Shown: in pieces, positions 7,041 to 16,537 of the stretch
Position numbering within the stretch: the stretch's first letter is position 1
Layout: each line of letters starts with the position of its first letter
Origin: Proluteimonas luteida
GTDB lineage: Bacteria > Pseudomonadota > Gammaproteobacteria > Xanthomonadales > Xanthomonadaceae
Length of the DNA stretch: 64,000 nt
Direction: 5' to 3'
Assembly (NCBI RefSeq): GCF_021191695.1
Contig: NZ_JAIWPT010000007.1
Location: 124,001 to 188,000, forward strand
Notes under the pieces: model-generated
What the model saw: only the letters and a program-made list of their open reading frames with translations
What the model was told of the DNA's origin: nothing
The model's database searches: none
Translations under genes and position numbers: made by a program

Positions 7041-7844
7041 TCAGTCCCACTGCGGGGCGATGCCGTCGGGGCTCGCCAGTCTGGCGTTGCGGTCCAGCGC
7101 GGCGATGGCGGCGAGGTCGTCCGCGCCCAGGCGCAGGCGGGTCGCGGCGAGGTTGCTTTCGAGGTTTGCCCGCTTGGTCGACGAGGGGATCACCGAGAAC
7201 CCCTGCTGCAGGGCCCAGGCCAGCGCCACCTGCACCGCAGTCGCGTCGTGCCTGCCGGCGATCTCCTGCAGCACCGGGTCGTGCACCACCTCGCCGTAGG
7301 CCAGGGTCATGTACGAGGTCAGGTGGATGCCCTGTTCGCGGGCGAAGGCGGCCAGCCTGCGGTTCTGCAGGTAGGGACTGATCTCCACCTGGTTGGTGGC
7401 GATGCTGTCTGCGCCGGCGATGGCGATGGCTTCTTCCAGCAGCGCGATCGTGAAGTTCGATACGCCGATCTCGCCGGTCAGGCCCTGCGCCCGCGCTTCG
7501 AGCAGGGCCTCCAGCGACTCGGCCAGCGGCACTGCGCCACCCGGCGAGGGCCAATGGATCAGGGTCAGGTCCACGTGGTCGGTGCGCAGTTTTCGCAGGC
7601 TCTCGCGCAGGCTGGGGATCAGCCTGTCCTTCGACAGGTTGTCGATCCAGATCTTGGTGGTCAGGTACAGCGCGTCACGGGCAACGCCGGATTCCTCGAT
7701 TGCCTGGCCGACGTCGGCCTCGTTGTCGTAGATCTGCGCGGTATCGATCGCGCGGTAGCCGAGGTCCAGCGCGGTGCGCACCGAGTCGATGACGGTCTGG
7801 CCCTTGAGGCGGTAGGTGCCGAGGCCGAAGGCGGGAACAGGCAT
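7041..7844 (-). CDS. dkgB: Aldo/keto reductase, DkgB type
   Basis: A 267-residue NADPH-dependent aldo/keto reductase, the same length as E. coli DkgB (2,5-diketo-D-gluconate/methylglyoxal reductase). The catalytic tetrad is intact: D34 and Y39 (DTAQIYDN), K64 (TTKIW) and H97 (LIHWPSP). The C-terminal cofactor motif [15 protein letters not shown] is present. The start [15 protein letters not shown] matches the family. It is divergent from the amidohydrolase gene. Physiological substrates of AKRs cannot be read from sequence, so detoxification of small carbonyls is inference. Confidence 0.85.
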   Translation of the reverse strand: MPVPAFGLGTYRLKGQTVIDSVRTALDLGYRAIDTAQIYDNEADVGQAIEESGVARDALYLTTKIWIDNLSKDRLIPSLRESLRKLRTDHVDLTLIHWPSPGGAVPLAESLEALLEARAQGLTGEIGVSNFTIALLEEAIAIAGADSIATNQVEISPYLQNRRLAAFAREQGIHLTSYMTLAYGEVVHDPVLQEIAGRHDATAVQVALAWALQQGFSVIPSSTKRANLESNLAATRLRLGADDLAAIAALDRNARLASPDGIAPQWD

Positions 7845-8154
7845 GTGCAGGCTCCATGGGGGGTCGGGATGGCGGTCGCGGCGCAGGCGCGCGGCGGCCC
7901 GCCGCAATGATGGACCTCCCGGCGGCGCTTGCGTGTGGCGCAGGCGAAACGATGCGGATCGTCCCCGGCTGGTCATGCCTTCAGCGGCGGGCACAACGGC
8001 GCCCGCCCGCGTCGTCCCGCGCGCTCGGCGACCGGATGCGCAGGCGCGGCCGGCGGCGATGCGACGACCGGCAGGACGCCTGCCCGCCGCGATTTGCCCG
8101 CCGCGCCGGGCGCGTCCATAGTCCGTGGCCATGCCCAGACGATGCGGAGGCGGT
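7845..8154. other. Divergent intergenic region, no gene seen
   Basis: A GC-rich 310-bp spacer between the divergent dkgB-like and amidohydrolase genes. It must hold both promoters, but no convincing -35/-10 pair, operator palindrome or small gene was found. GGAGG just before 8155 supports the amidohydrolase start. Confidence 0.5.
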
Positions 8155-9861
8155 ATGCGTGGACTGTGGACGTTCGTGTCCGGGATCTGCCTGTCGGCAT
8201 GCGTGCTGGCCGCGCCGGCGGCGTCGGCTGCGCAGTTGCAGCTGCTGCAGGCGCAACGCGTCCATACCATGGACCCGGGGCGGCCGCAGGCCGATGCGCT
8301 GGTCTGGGACGGTGACGGTGTGCTGGTCGATGTCGGCGATGCCGCCACGCTGCGCGCGCGCTGGCCGCAGGCGGCGGTCGTCGACGCCGGCAACGCGGTG
8401 GTCGTGCCGGGCCTGATCGATGCCCACGCCCACCTCATGGGCCTGGGGTTTGCGCTGATGCGCGTCGACCTGGCCGGCGCGCGCAGCAAGCAGGAGATCG
8501 TCGAGCGCCTGCGCGCCTACGCCGCAGACCTCGCGCCGGATGCCTGGCTGCTGGGCGGTGGCTGGGACCAGAACCTGTGGCCCGAGGCCGCGTTTCCGAC
8601 CGCGGCCGATCTCGATGCCGCGTTCCCCGGGCGCCCGGTGTGGCTGTACCGCGTCGACGGCCATGCCGGCTGGGCCAACAGCGCCGCGCTGCGCGCGGCG
8701 GAGGCGGCCGGCGCAAGCCTGCATGGCGACGCGCAGCCCCAGGGCGGGCGCATCGTGCGCGACGCGGCCGGTGCGCCTTCGGGCGTGTTCGTCGACGAGG
8801 CCATGCGCCTGGTCGACCGCGCCGTGCCCGCGCCCACGCCCGACGACGACCGCCAGGCCTTCGCGCGCGCGCTCGATGCCGCCGTCGGCAACGGCCTGAC
8901 CGGCGTGCACGACATGGGCGTCTCGCGCGACGAGCTGGCGCTGTACCGCGAGTTCGCCGATGCCGGTCGCCTGCCGTTGCGGGTGACGGCGTATGCCGAC
9001 GGCGACGACGCTGCGCTGCAGGATCTGTGCACCGATGGCCTCTATTCGCACGCCGGCGGCCGCCTGCGGATGCGCGGGGTCAAGCTCTACATCGATGGCG
9101 CGCTGGGCAGCCGCGGCGCGGCGATGCTGGAGGACTACGCCGACGAACACGGCAACACCGGCCTGCTGGTGACCGAGCCCGCCGCATTCCGTGCCGCGGT
9201 CGAGAAAGCCGCGCGCTGCGGCGTGCAGGTGGCGACCCACGCGATCGGCGACCATGGCAACCGGCTGGTGCTCGACACCTATGCCGACGTGCTCGCCGGC
9301 ATCGACGGCAATGACGATGCCGGCGGCGAGACGCTGCGCTGGCGGGTGGAGCATGCGCAGATCGTCGCGTCCGAGGACATCCCGCGTTTCGCCGGGCTGG
9401 GCGTGATCGCGTCGATGCAGCCCACCCATGCGACGTCCGACATGCCGTGGGCCGGCGCGCGTGTCGGCGAGGCGCGGCTGGCCGGTGCCTACGCCTGGCG
9501 CCGGTTCCTCGGCAGTGGCGCGCGCATGGCGCTGGGGTCCGATTTTCCGGTCGAGGCGGTGGATCCGCGGCTGGGCCTTTACGCGGCGGTGACCCGCCAG
9601 GACCGCGACGGCCAGCCGCCCGGCGGCTGGCTGGCCGACCAGAAGCTCACCGTCGACGAGGCGTTGCGCGGCTTCACCGCCGATGCCGCATATGCCGGTT
9701 TCGCGGAAGGCGAGGTCGGGCGCCTGGCGCCGGGTCTGCGCGCGGACTTCGTGCTGCTGGCCGATGACCCGCTGACGGTGCCGGTCGCGCAGCTGGACGG
9801 GCTGCGGCTGCTGTCGACATGGGTCGACGGCCAGCGCGTGTACGAGGCGCCGGCGGACTGA
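8155..9861 (+). CDS. Exported YtcJ-type amidohydrolase
   Basis: A 568-residue metal-dependent amidohydrolase of the YtcJ/NfdA branch. A signal peptide (residues 1-25, cut after APAASA) suggests periplasmic location, which is unusual for this branch. The TIM-barrel metal motifs are present: GLIDAHAH (H91, H93), [29 protein letters not shown] and ALGSDFPVE. The ATG at 8155 follows GGAGG and immediately opens the signal peptide. Substrate unknown; relatives hydrolyse N-substituted formamides or other amides. It is monocistronic. Confidence 0.85.
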   Translation: MRGLWTFVSGICLSACVLAAPAASAAQLQLLQAQRVHTMDPGRPQADALVWDGDGVLVDVGDAATLRARWPQAAVVDAGNAVVVPGLIDAHAHLMGLGFALMRVDLAGARSKQEIVERLRAYAADLAPDAWLLGGGWDQNLWPEAAFPTAADLDAAFPGRPVWLYRVDGHAGWANSAALRAAEAAGASLHGDAQPQGGRIVRDAAGAPSGVFVDEAMRLVDRAVPAPTPDDDRQAFARALDAAVGNGLTGVHDMGVSRDELALYREFADAGRLPLRVTAYADGDDAALQDLCTDGLYSHAGGRLRMRGVKLYIDGALGSRGAAMLEDYADEHGNTGLLVTEPAAFRAAVEKAARCGVQVATHAIGDHGNRLVLDTYADVLAGIDGNDDAGGETLRWRVEHAQIVASEDIPRFAGLGVIASMQPTHATSDMPWAGARVGEARLAGAYAWRRFLGSGARMALGSDFPVEAVDPRLGLYAAVTRQDRDGQPPGGWLADQKLTVDEALRGFTADAAYAGFAEGEVGRLAPGLRADFVLLADDPLTVPVAQLDGLRLLSTWVDGQRVYEAPAD

Positions 9862-10037
9862 GGCCGAGTGCGGCCACGGTGGTTACGCGCATGCCGCTCG
9901 GAAGGCAGAGCAGGTGCGTAACCTCGAATACCAGGCTGGTCGCTTCCGGACCGTGGCTGTCAGGCATGGGGCGCAGGGCCTGTGGCTGCTTGGGGCAGCG
10001 CGGGTTAGGAGCCCGGCTTTGGCTTTGCCTTAGGTCT

Positions 10038-10562
10038 TCAGGATATAGGTGAGCAGTTCGTCACCCGTTCTTGAGAGTAGCTGGTCATAACCCAAAGGCC
10101 GTTGGACCCCCGCACGAACGTGCCTGACGTTCTCGTGCCTCCGCCGCAAGACTCCAACTTGACCGAAGACCCATTTGGGAGGTTGGTAAACTCATTGGGA
10201 ACGCTACCGACGCAGCCTACGAAGTCGCAACCGCCAATAGAGAGGGCTCCGGCGTCCGGTCTCGTTGACCCATCGGTGCATGACAACGCGTCGATTTCGA
10301 TTCTCAGAACCTCTGTCGCGTCGTTCACGAAACGTCGAGAGGTCTGCGGCAGCTGCACCTTGTCGTAGCTAGCTTCGGGCGACACAACGAATGCATTCAA
10401 TCCGTCGGCCGCCTCTTGAAAGCCGGGCTCGCCGCGGGCGATTTCGTAATGCCTAGACTGCGATGTACAAACTGAACTTGCGGAACGGCCTCCCTGTGAT
10501 GCAAATGCTGGTAAAGCGATTCCGACGCACAATGCAGCAACCACAAGATTATAGAACTTCAT
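10038..10562 (-). CDS. Small secreted orphan protein, Cys-rich
   Basis: A 174-residue protein with a classical signal peptide (MKFYNLVVAALCVGIALPAFAS). The mature part has seven or so cysteines (VCTSQ, LSCTDG, GGCDFVGCVG, ESCGG, TNCSP), suggesting disulfides in the periplasm or outside the cell. The middle resembles beta-rich secreted domains, but no family was recognised. The ATG at 10562 has an AAGG/GGAG leader. The coding region uses many A/T-ending codons, unlike its neighbours, hinting at recent acquisition. No partner gene is adjacent. Confidence 0.6.
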   Translation of the reverse strand: MKFYNLVVAALCVGIALPAFASQGGRSASSVCTSQSRHYEIARGEPGFQEAADGLNAFVVSPEASYDKVQLPQTSRRFVNDATEVLRIEIDALSCTDGSTRPDAGALSIGGCDFVGCVGSVPNEFTNLPNGSSVKLESCGGGTRTSGTFVRGSNGLWVMTSYSQERVTNCSPIS

Positions 10563-11089
10563 CCTTAATTCTCCATGGAATAGTGGAATCAACGTCCCCT
10601 GAACTTCCTGATAACACGCGAGAGTGCGCTGCATGAGAGCTTTAATTTATGAACAGGCGATGCAGTTTGCTGGATGACGAGAAGCGAGACTTCGATCGCA
10701 TCGACGATGCGGGCATCGTTATCTTCGACACGGATTTCGGACGCAGTGCAGCAGGGTAGCGCGCACGACGCTCAGTCTGTCATCGACGCTCGGTGAGGAC
10801 GCCCTGGCCAGGATGCCGAGCATGGCTGCTGCAGGTGCGGGCGTTCATGGTTCGATCCCGGCGCAATGCGGAGTCTGGAGTCTGTTGAACCCCCCTCAGC
10901 GTGACGTCCGGTCATGATCGGTACGCAGCTTGGCGTGGTTGATCGCCCCCCATCGTTCGAGTGGTGATGCGCCTGGCCCGCAGCGATGCGCATCGGTCGA
11001 CCGTGCCGATGGTTGGGGGACCGGCGGCACAGGTGCCGGCGACGGCGTGCGGTTAGGGTCCGGGGACCTCGGCAATCCGGAGACCCGGC
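10563..11089. other. Intergenic region of lower GC with a possible micro-ORF
   Basis: Next to the orphan gene, about 10563-10760 is visibly AT-richer than the rest of the window. It holds a plus-strand frame at 10649-10759 (36 codons, MNRRCSLLDD start, ending IVIFDTDFGRSAAG) without a ribosome binding site, perhaps a remnant of a larger gene. From about 10760 the base composition returns to normal and nothing was recognised. Confidence 0.35.
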
Positions 11090-12208
11090 ATGCGTATTCG
11101 ATCGATGTTGTGCGCGCTGCTGCTGTGCGGCGCGGGCGCCGCGCAGGCGCAGGTGGACCTGTCCGGGCTGGACCGCGACATGGCCGGACCGCGCGCGCAG
11201 GTGCTGGTGCTGGGCTCGGCGCACCTGGCCGAGCATGCCGACGGCGATTTCGACCCGGCGACGCTGGAGCCGCTGCTCGCGCGGCTGGCCGCATTTGCGC
11301 CGGACGTGATCACCGTCGAATCGATCTCCGGCGTCGAATGCGACTTCTATGCGCGCCACCCTGCGCGGTTCCCGTCCGATGCCGTGGGGCGCTATTGCCC
11401 GGACACCGGGCCCGCACGCGACGCGACCGGACTCGATGTGCCGGCCGCCGCCGCAGCGGTCGAGGCGACATTGCGCGACTGGCCCGAAGCGCCCACACCG
11501 GCGCAGCGTCGCCGGCTGGCGTCGCTGTTCCTGGCGGCCGGCGAAACGGACTCGGCGCTGGTGCAGTGGTGGCAGCTGCCGGCAGCGGAGCGGCGCGCGG
11601 GCGACGGACTCGATGCGGCGCTGGTCACGCAGATGCGCCGCCGCGAGGCTTCGCCCAACGAAAGCCGCCAGGTCGGCGCGCGGTTGGCGGCCCGCCTGGG
11701 GCTGGCGCGCGTGCATGCGACCGACGACCACACCGGCGACAATGTCGACATCCCGGCCGACCGGATGGACGCCTACGCCGCCGCGCTGTACGGCGCATGG
11801 GAGACCGCGTCAGCGCAGCTGGAACCGATCAATGCGCGCGCGGACGCGCTGGCGAAATCCGGCGACATGCTGGCGCTGTACCGCTATATGAATCGCATCG
11901 ATGTCCGCCAGGCCACCGCCGACGGCGATTTCGCTTCTGCGTTGCGCGTGGCCGCCTCGCAGCCGTGGGGACAGATGTACGTGGCCGGCTGGGAGACCCG
12001 CAATTTGCGCATGGTTGCCAACATCCGCGCCACGTTCGCCGCGCGTCCCGGCGCGCGGGTGCTGTCGATCGTCGGCGCCAGTCACAAGCCCTGGTTCGAC
12101 AGCCTGCTCGGGCAGATGCAGGGCGTGGACATTGTCGACGTCGACCAGGTGCTCGGCCCGGACGGGGATGCGCCCGTCGACCCGGCCGCCGAACCGGGCG
12201 AGCCGTAG
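11090..12208 (+). CDS. Exported DUF5694 protein (TraB/ChaN-like fold)
   Basis: A 372-residue protein with a signal peptide (residues 1-20, ...GAAQAQ). The mature part shows a scaffold like the TraB/ChaN/EreA-like superfamily: a first strand with His (VLVLGSAHL, H45), an acidic turn (VITVESISGVEC), a central N.RM region (WETRNLRMVANIRATF), and a last strand VLSIVGASHKPWF. The spaced His residues could bind metal or act in hydrolysis; the reaction is unknown. GGAGA precedes the ATG. It is convergent with the PhzF-like gene, 13 bp away. Confidence 0.72.
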   Translation: MRIRSMLCALLLCGAGAAQAQVDLSGLDRDMAGPRAQVLVLGSAHLAEHADGDFDPATLEPLLARLAAFAPDVITVESISGVECDFYARHPARFPSDAVGRYCPDTGPARDATGLDVPAAAAAVEATLRDWPEAPTPAQRRRLASLFLAAGETDSALVQWWQLPAAERRAGDGLDAALVTQMRRREASPNESRQVGARLAARLGLARVHATDDHTGDNVDIPADRMDAYAAALYGAWETASAQLEPINARADALAKSGDMLALYRYMNRIDVRQATADGDFASALRVAASQPWGQMYVAGWETRNLRMVANIRATFAARPGARVLSIVGASHKPWFDSLLGQMQGVDIVDVDQVLGPDGDAPVDPAAEPGEP

Positions 12209-12221
12209 GCGGACCCGTGCG

Positions 12222-13121
12222 TTACGGGTTGCCGCTTCCTTCGTGCCAGTCGAGCGTGCCCTCGACCACGAATGCGACCTGGCCACCGGACCAGACTTCG
12301 CCGTCGTCGTCGATCTCCAGCTGCAGCCGCGCGTCGTAGCCGACCTCGCGGCCCTGGCTGACCACGTAGCGGCGCCTGCCGCCGGGCAGGGCGTCGCGCG
12401 ATGCCAGCCATGCGGCGAGGGTGGCGTTGGCCGCGCCCGACGCCGCGTCCTCGAAACGCGCCGGCGCACCGACCCAGGCGCGCACCACCAGGTCATAGGG
12501 CTGGCCGGCATCGGCGCGCGCGAACGCGCACAGGCCCATGCTGTCGGTCGATTCGGCGAGCCGGGCGATCGCGTCCCAGTCCGGTTGCGCGCCGCGCAGG
12601 CCGTGCTCGTCGGCCAGTTCCGCCAGCCACCAGCGCCTGCCACCGTACATCAGCGCCGGCGGCAGCGCGCCCGGCGCCAGCCCGGCCAGCGCATCGCGCA
12701 GCCGCGGATCGTCCGCCGCCGCGACCTCGACCACGTGGGCCCTGGGCGTGCGCACGGCGACGCTGCGCGCCTGGCCCTCGCCGCGCACCTGCAGCGGCAG
12801 GCGGCCGGCGATGCCGTCCTGCAGCACCCGTCCGTCCGCATCCGGCGCGATGCGGCCTGCCGCGAGCAACGCCTGCGCGGTGCCGACGCTGGGATGGCCG
12901 GCGAACGGCACCTCGCGGCGCGGGCTGAACATGCGGATGCGGTAGTCGCCGCCGGCATCGGGCGCGAACACGAATGTGGTCTCCGGCAGGCGGGTCCAGC
13001 GGGCGATGGCCTGCATCGTGGCGTCGTCGAGGCCTTCGGCGTCGAGCACGACGGCCAGCGGATTGCCGGCGCCGGGCCGGTCGGCGAACACGTCCAGCTG
13101 GACGAAACGGCGTGAGGTCAT
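12222..13121 (-). CDS. PhzF-family isomerase
   Basis: A 299-residue PhzF-like protein with the duplicated DapF-like fold. The catalytic Glu is E47 (LPETTFVF); EVPFAGHPSVGTA (70-82) is the conserved first-half motif and FEDAASGAANATLAAWL its second-half counterpart. PhzF proper isomerises dihydro-3-hydroxyanthranilate in phenazine synthesis. No other phz genes are present, so this is one of the many PhzF-like isomerases of unknown substrate. The start MTSRRFVQLDVFADRPGAGNP is typical. Confidence 0.87.
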   Translation of the reverse strand: MTSRRFVQLDVFADRPGAGNPLAVVLDAEGLDDATMQAIARWTRLPETTFVFAPDAGGDYRIRMFSPRREVPFAGHPSVGTAQALLAAGRIAPDADGRVLQDGIAGRLPLQVRGEGQARSVAVRTPRAHVVEVAAADDPRLRDALAGLAPGALPPALMYGGRRWWLAELADEHGLRGAQPDWDAIARLAESTDSMGLCAFARADAGQPYDLVVRAWVGAPARFEDAASGAANATLAAWLASRDALPGGRRRYVVSQGREVGYDARLQLEIDDDGEVWSGGQVAFVVEGTLDWHEGSGNP

Positions 13122-13430
13122 GGGCAGGGGCGACGCGGGGCGCGACAGCTTAGCAAGCCGGCCGGGACCATGGCCCGCTCCTGTCCATGGCCGGCGTGCG
13201 CTGCAACCGGATTCATGGGGCGTCCGGGGCACGGCCAGGCGCACGGCGGGTGTCGCCCTGCCCGCATGTCGACCGTCCTGACGGGTCGAGACCCGCGTGA
13301 CGCGGCCCGGCCGGCAGTTTCCGCCGCAGCGTCGCGGCGGGGGCTTGCTTTAGAATCGGGCGATTGGCCCACCATCCGCCACGCGGCGATGCGGGCCGCG
13401 CTTTCCCCACCGCTCGAGACCCCACGTCCG
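13122..13430. other. Upstream region of lysC-lysA fusion
   Basis: A 309-bp region between the divergent PhzF-like and lysC-lysA genes. A TAGAAT -10 candidate with preceding TTGC lies at 13351-13356, about 75 bp before the start codon. No lysine-riboswitch-like stem set or operator palindrome was recognised. Confidence 0.4.
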
Positions 13431-16037
13431 ATGTCCTCTTCTTCCTCCGATCGCTGGATCGTGCTCAAGTTCGGCGGCACCTCGGTGTCGCGTCGCCACC
13501 GCTGGGACACCATCGGCCGGCTGGCGAAACGCCGGGCGCAGGCGCATGCCGACGGTGGGCGCGACGCGCGGGTGCTGGTGGTGGTGTCGGCGTTGTCGGG
13601 GGTGACCAACGAACTGACCGCGATCGCCGACGGCGCCGACGACGGCGCCGCGCGCGTCGATGCGCTGATCGACCGTCACCGCGCGTTCGCGCAGGAACTC
13701 GAACTTGATGTCGATGCGGTGCTCGGCACGCGCCTGGACGCGTTGCGCGCATTGCACAGGGATCCGCGCGCGGCCACGCGCACGCTCGACTGGCAGGCCG
13801 AGGTGCTGGGGCAGGGCGAACTGCTGTCCTCGACGCTCGGCGCCGCGTACCTGCGCGCGCAGGGCCTGGATTTCGGCTGGTGCGACGCGCGCGAGTGGCT
13901 GGACGCGCTGCAGCTGCCGAACCAGAGTGCGTGGGCCACGCGGCTGTCGGTCAACTGCCGGCGCGAGGCCGATGGCGACTGGCGCGCGCGCTTCGCCGCG
14001 CAGGCGCCGCGCATGCTGCTGACCCAGGGCTTCATCGCCCGCCATGCCGACGGCGGCACCGCGATCCTCGGCCGTGGCGGCTCGGATACCTCGGCGGCGT
14101 ATTTCGGTGCGCTGCTGGGCGCGCGCCGGGTGGAGATCTGGACCGACGTGCCGGGCATGTTCAGCGCCAATCCGCGCGACGTGCCGGACGCGCGGCTGCT
14201 CGCGCGGCTCGACTATGCCGAGGCGCAGGAGATCGCGACCACCGGGGCCAAGGTGCTGCATCCGCGCTCGATCAAGCCCTGCCGCGACGGCGGCGTGGCG
14301 ATGGCGATCCTCGACACCGAGCGCCCGGAGCTGCCGGGCACCACGATCGACGCCAGCGCCGTGCCTGTGCCGGGGGTCAAGGCGATCAGCCGCCGCAACG
14401 GCATCGTGCTGGTGTCGATGGAAGGCATCGGCATGTGGCAGCAGGTCGGCTTCCTCGCCGACGTGTTCGAGCGCTTCAAGCGCCACGGCCTGTCGGTCGA
14501 CCTGATCGGCTCGTCGGAGACCAACGTCACCGTGTCGCTGGACCCCAGCGAGAACCTGGTCAGCACCGACGTGCTGGCGCGTCTGTCGGACGACCTGGCC
14601 GAAGTGTGCCGGGTCAAGGTGATCGCGCCGTGCGCGGCGATCACCCTGGTCGGCCGCGGCATGCGCTCGCTGCTGCACAGGCTGTCGGACGTCTGGGCGA
14701 CGATGGGCCGCGAGCGCGTGCACCTGATCTCGCAGTCGTCCAACGACCTCAACCTGACCTTCGTCATCGACGAGGCCGACGCCGACGGCCTGCTGCCGGT
14801 ACTGCATGCCGAACTGATCGACAGCGGGGCGATGCCGGTGCACGACGCCGGCGTGTTCGGGCCGAGCTGGCACGAGATCATGCACGGCCGCCGCGCGCGC
14901 CCGGCGCCGTGGTGGCAGGGCGCGCGCGCACGGCTGCTGGCGCTGGCTGCCGCCGGCACCCCGCACTATGCCTACCACCTGCCGACGGTGCGCGCACGGG
15001 CCGGGTCGCTGCAGGCGATCGCGGCGATCGACCGGCGCTTCTACGCGATCAAGGCCAACGCGCACCCGGTCATCCTGCGCACGCTGACCGAGCTGGACTT
15101 CGGTCTGGAGTGCGTGTCGCTCGGCGAACTCGAGCACGTGTTCGCGGTGCTGCCCGACCTCGCGCCGTCGCGCGTGCTGTTCACGCCCAGCTTCGCGCCG
15201 CGCGCCGAGTACGACGCCGCGTTCGCGCTCGGCGTCACGGTGACGCTGGACAACGTCGAGGCGCTGCGCAACTGGCCGGAGACCTTCCGCGGCCGGGACC
15301 TGTGGCTGCGCATCGACCTGGGCCGCGGCGACGGCCACCATGCCAAGGTCGTCACCGGCGGCGCGGCGTCGAAGTTCGGCCTGCCGCTGGGTGCGTTCGG
15401 CGATTTCCTGCAGGCTGCGCGCGCGCTGGACGTGCGCATCACCGGCATCCACGCGCACCTGGGCAGCGGCATCGACACGGCCGCGCACTGGCGCGAGGTC
15501 TATGCCGAACTGGCCGGCTTCGCCGACGCGGTCGGCACCGTCGACACCATCGACATCGGCGGCGGCCTGCCGATCCCGTACCGGCCCGACGACCAGCCGT
15601 TCGACCTCGACGCCTGGGCCGCGGGACTGGCGGACATCAAGGCCGCGTACCCGAACTATGCGCTGGCGATCGAGCCGGGGCGTTTCCTCGTCGCCGAGGC
15701 CGGCGTGCTGCTGGCGACGGTGACCCAGGTCGTCGACAAGCTCGGCACGCGCCGGGTGGGCCTGGATGCCGGCATGCACAGCCTGATGCGGCCGGCGATG
15801 TACGACGCCTGGCATGCGATCGCCAATCTCTCGCGCCTCGACGACGCGGCCGACGCGCCGTGCGACGTCGTCGGCCCGATCTGCGAATCCAGCGACGTGT
15901 TCGGCACCCGGCGCATGCTGCCGGCGGCGACCGCCGAGGGCGACGTGATGCTGGTCGCCGATGCGGGCGCCTATGGCTTCGTCATGGCCAACACCTACAA
16001 CCGGCGGGCGCTGCCGCTCGAGGACGTGCTCGAGTGA
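13431..16037 (+). CDS. lysAC: Bifunctional aspartate kinase / diaminopimelate decarboxylase
   Basis: An 868-residue fusion carrying out the first and last steps of lysine synthesis. Residues 1-290 are aspartokinase (KFGGTSV at 13-19, GRGGSDTSAAY, and a TTGAKVLHPRS loop). Two ACT domains follow (about 310-455), the usual site of lysine feedback. After a linker, residues about 490-868 are a PLP-dependent DAP decarboxylase: PLP lysine K541 (FYAIKANAHP), HLGSGID, DIGGGLPIPY, EPGRFLV, the substrate Cys C818 (CESSDVF) and GAYGFVMANTYN. The fusion is characteristic of xanthomonads. It opens a tight cluster with murL and murD2. Confidence 0.95.
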   Translation: MSSSSSDRWIVLKFGGTSVSRRHRWDTIGRLAKRRAQAHADGGRDARVLVVVSALSGVTNELTAIADGADDGAARVDALIDRHRAFAQELELDVDAVLGTRLDALRALHRDPRAATRTLDWQAEVLGQGELLSSTLGAAYLRAQGLDFGWCDAREWLDALQLPNQSAWATRLSVNCRREADGDWRARFAAQAPRMLLTQGFIARHADGGTAILGRGGSDTSAAYFGALLGARRVEIWTDVPGMFSANPRDVPDARLLARLDYAEAQEIATTGAKVLHPRSIKPCRDGGVAMAILDTERPELPGTTIDASAVPVPGVKAISRRNGIVLVSMEGIGMWQQVGFLADVFERFKRHGLSVDLIGSSETNVTVSLDPSENLVSTDVLARLSDDLAEVCRVKVIAPCAAITLVGRGMRSLLHRLSDVWATMGRERVHLISQSSNDLNLTFVIDEADADGLLPVLHAELIDSGAMPVHDAGVFGPSWHEIMHGRRARPAPWWQGARARLLALAAAGTPHYAYHLPTVRARAGSLQAIAAIDRRFYAIKANAHPVILRTLTELDFGLECVSLGELEHVFAVLPDLAPSRVLFTPSFAPRAEYDAAFALGVTVTLDNVEALRNWPETFRGRDLWLRIDLGRGDGHHAKVVTGGAASKFGLPLGAFGDFLQAARALDVRITGIHAHLGSGIDTAAHWREVYAELAGFADAVGTVDTIDIGGGLPIPYRPDDQPFDLDAWAAGLADIKAAYPNYALAIEPGRFLVAEAGVLLATVTQVVDKLGTRRVGLDAGMHSLMRPAMYDAWHAIANLSRLDDAADAPCDVVGPICESSDVFGTRRMLPAATAEGDVMLVADAGAYGFVMANTYNRRALPLEDVLE

Positions 16038-16468
16038 GCCCGCGACTGGAGTACACGCTGTCGACCGGGGCGCTTGCGCTTGCGTTGACCCTGCTGGTCG
16101 GCATCTGGCTCGAGATGGGGGCGGGCAACGCGTTCCTGTGGCGACTGGGGATGACGGCCGGGGTGGCGGCGATGCTGGCCGCGGCCTGGGTCTGTGGCTG
16201 GCGCTGGCTGGTGGCCGCAAGACCCGGTATCCGGCGGCTGGCCGGCATGGCGGCATCCACCGTGCTGGTGGCCATGGTCCTGTTCTTTCCGCTTTGCCTG
16301 GGGCTGACCGCGGCCCTGGCGCCGGAGGAGGGGATGGCCATGTGGCTGCACGGTGCCGCGCTGTTCGGACTGTTCGGCCTGGTATTCGGTACCCTGCCGG
16401 CGTTGCTGGCAACCACCCCGCTGGCCTGGCGTTTCCTGCACAGAAGCGACCGCAGGGCGGCCGCATGA
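16034..16468 (+). CDS. Small four-helix membrane protein of unknown function
   Basis: A 144-residue inner-membrane protein with four hydrophobic helices (ALALALTLLVGIWLEM; GMTAGVAAMLAAAWVCGW; STVLVAMVLFFPLCLGLT; LHGAALFGLFGLVFGTLPAL). Its GTG start overlaps the lysAC stop by 4 nt (GTGA), so translation is probably coupled. Lying between DAP decarboxylase and MurL it may serve envelope synthesis, but nothing in the protein indicates how. Confidence 0.65.
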   Translation: MSPRLEYTLSTGALALALTLLVGIWLEMGAGNAFLWRLGMTAGVAAMLAAAWVCGWRWLVAARPGIRRLAGMAASTVLVAMVLFFPLCLGLTAALAPEEGMAMWLHGAALFGLFGLVFGTLPALLATTPLAWRFLHRSDRRAAA

Positions 16469-16537
16469 GGCTGGTGGTTTTCTTCGCGCCCATTGCCGTG
16501 CCCGGCGCGTTCCGACCCGGGTGGAGACCTGAGAAGC

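Noticed and set aside
10649-10759. 36-codon plus-strand ORF as a real small gene
   Set aside because: No ribosome binding site and no recognisable family; kept only as a possible remnant in the intergenic description.
13122-13430. Lysine riboswitch before the lysC-lysA gene
   Set aside because: No set of stems resembling the L-box was found; feedback is more likely through the ACT domains.
13350-16493. Long open frame antisense to the lysC-lysA fusion
   Set aside because: It is Arg/His/Gln-rich without recognisable domains and lies opposite a gene with all aspartokinase and decarboxylase motifs; a GC-content artefact.
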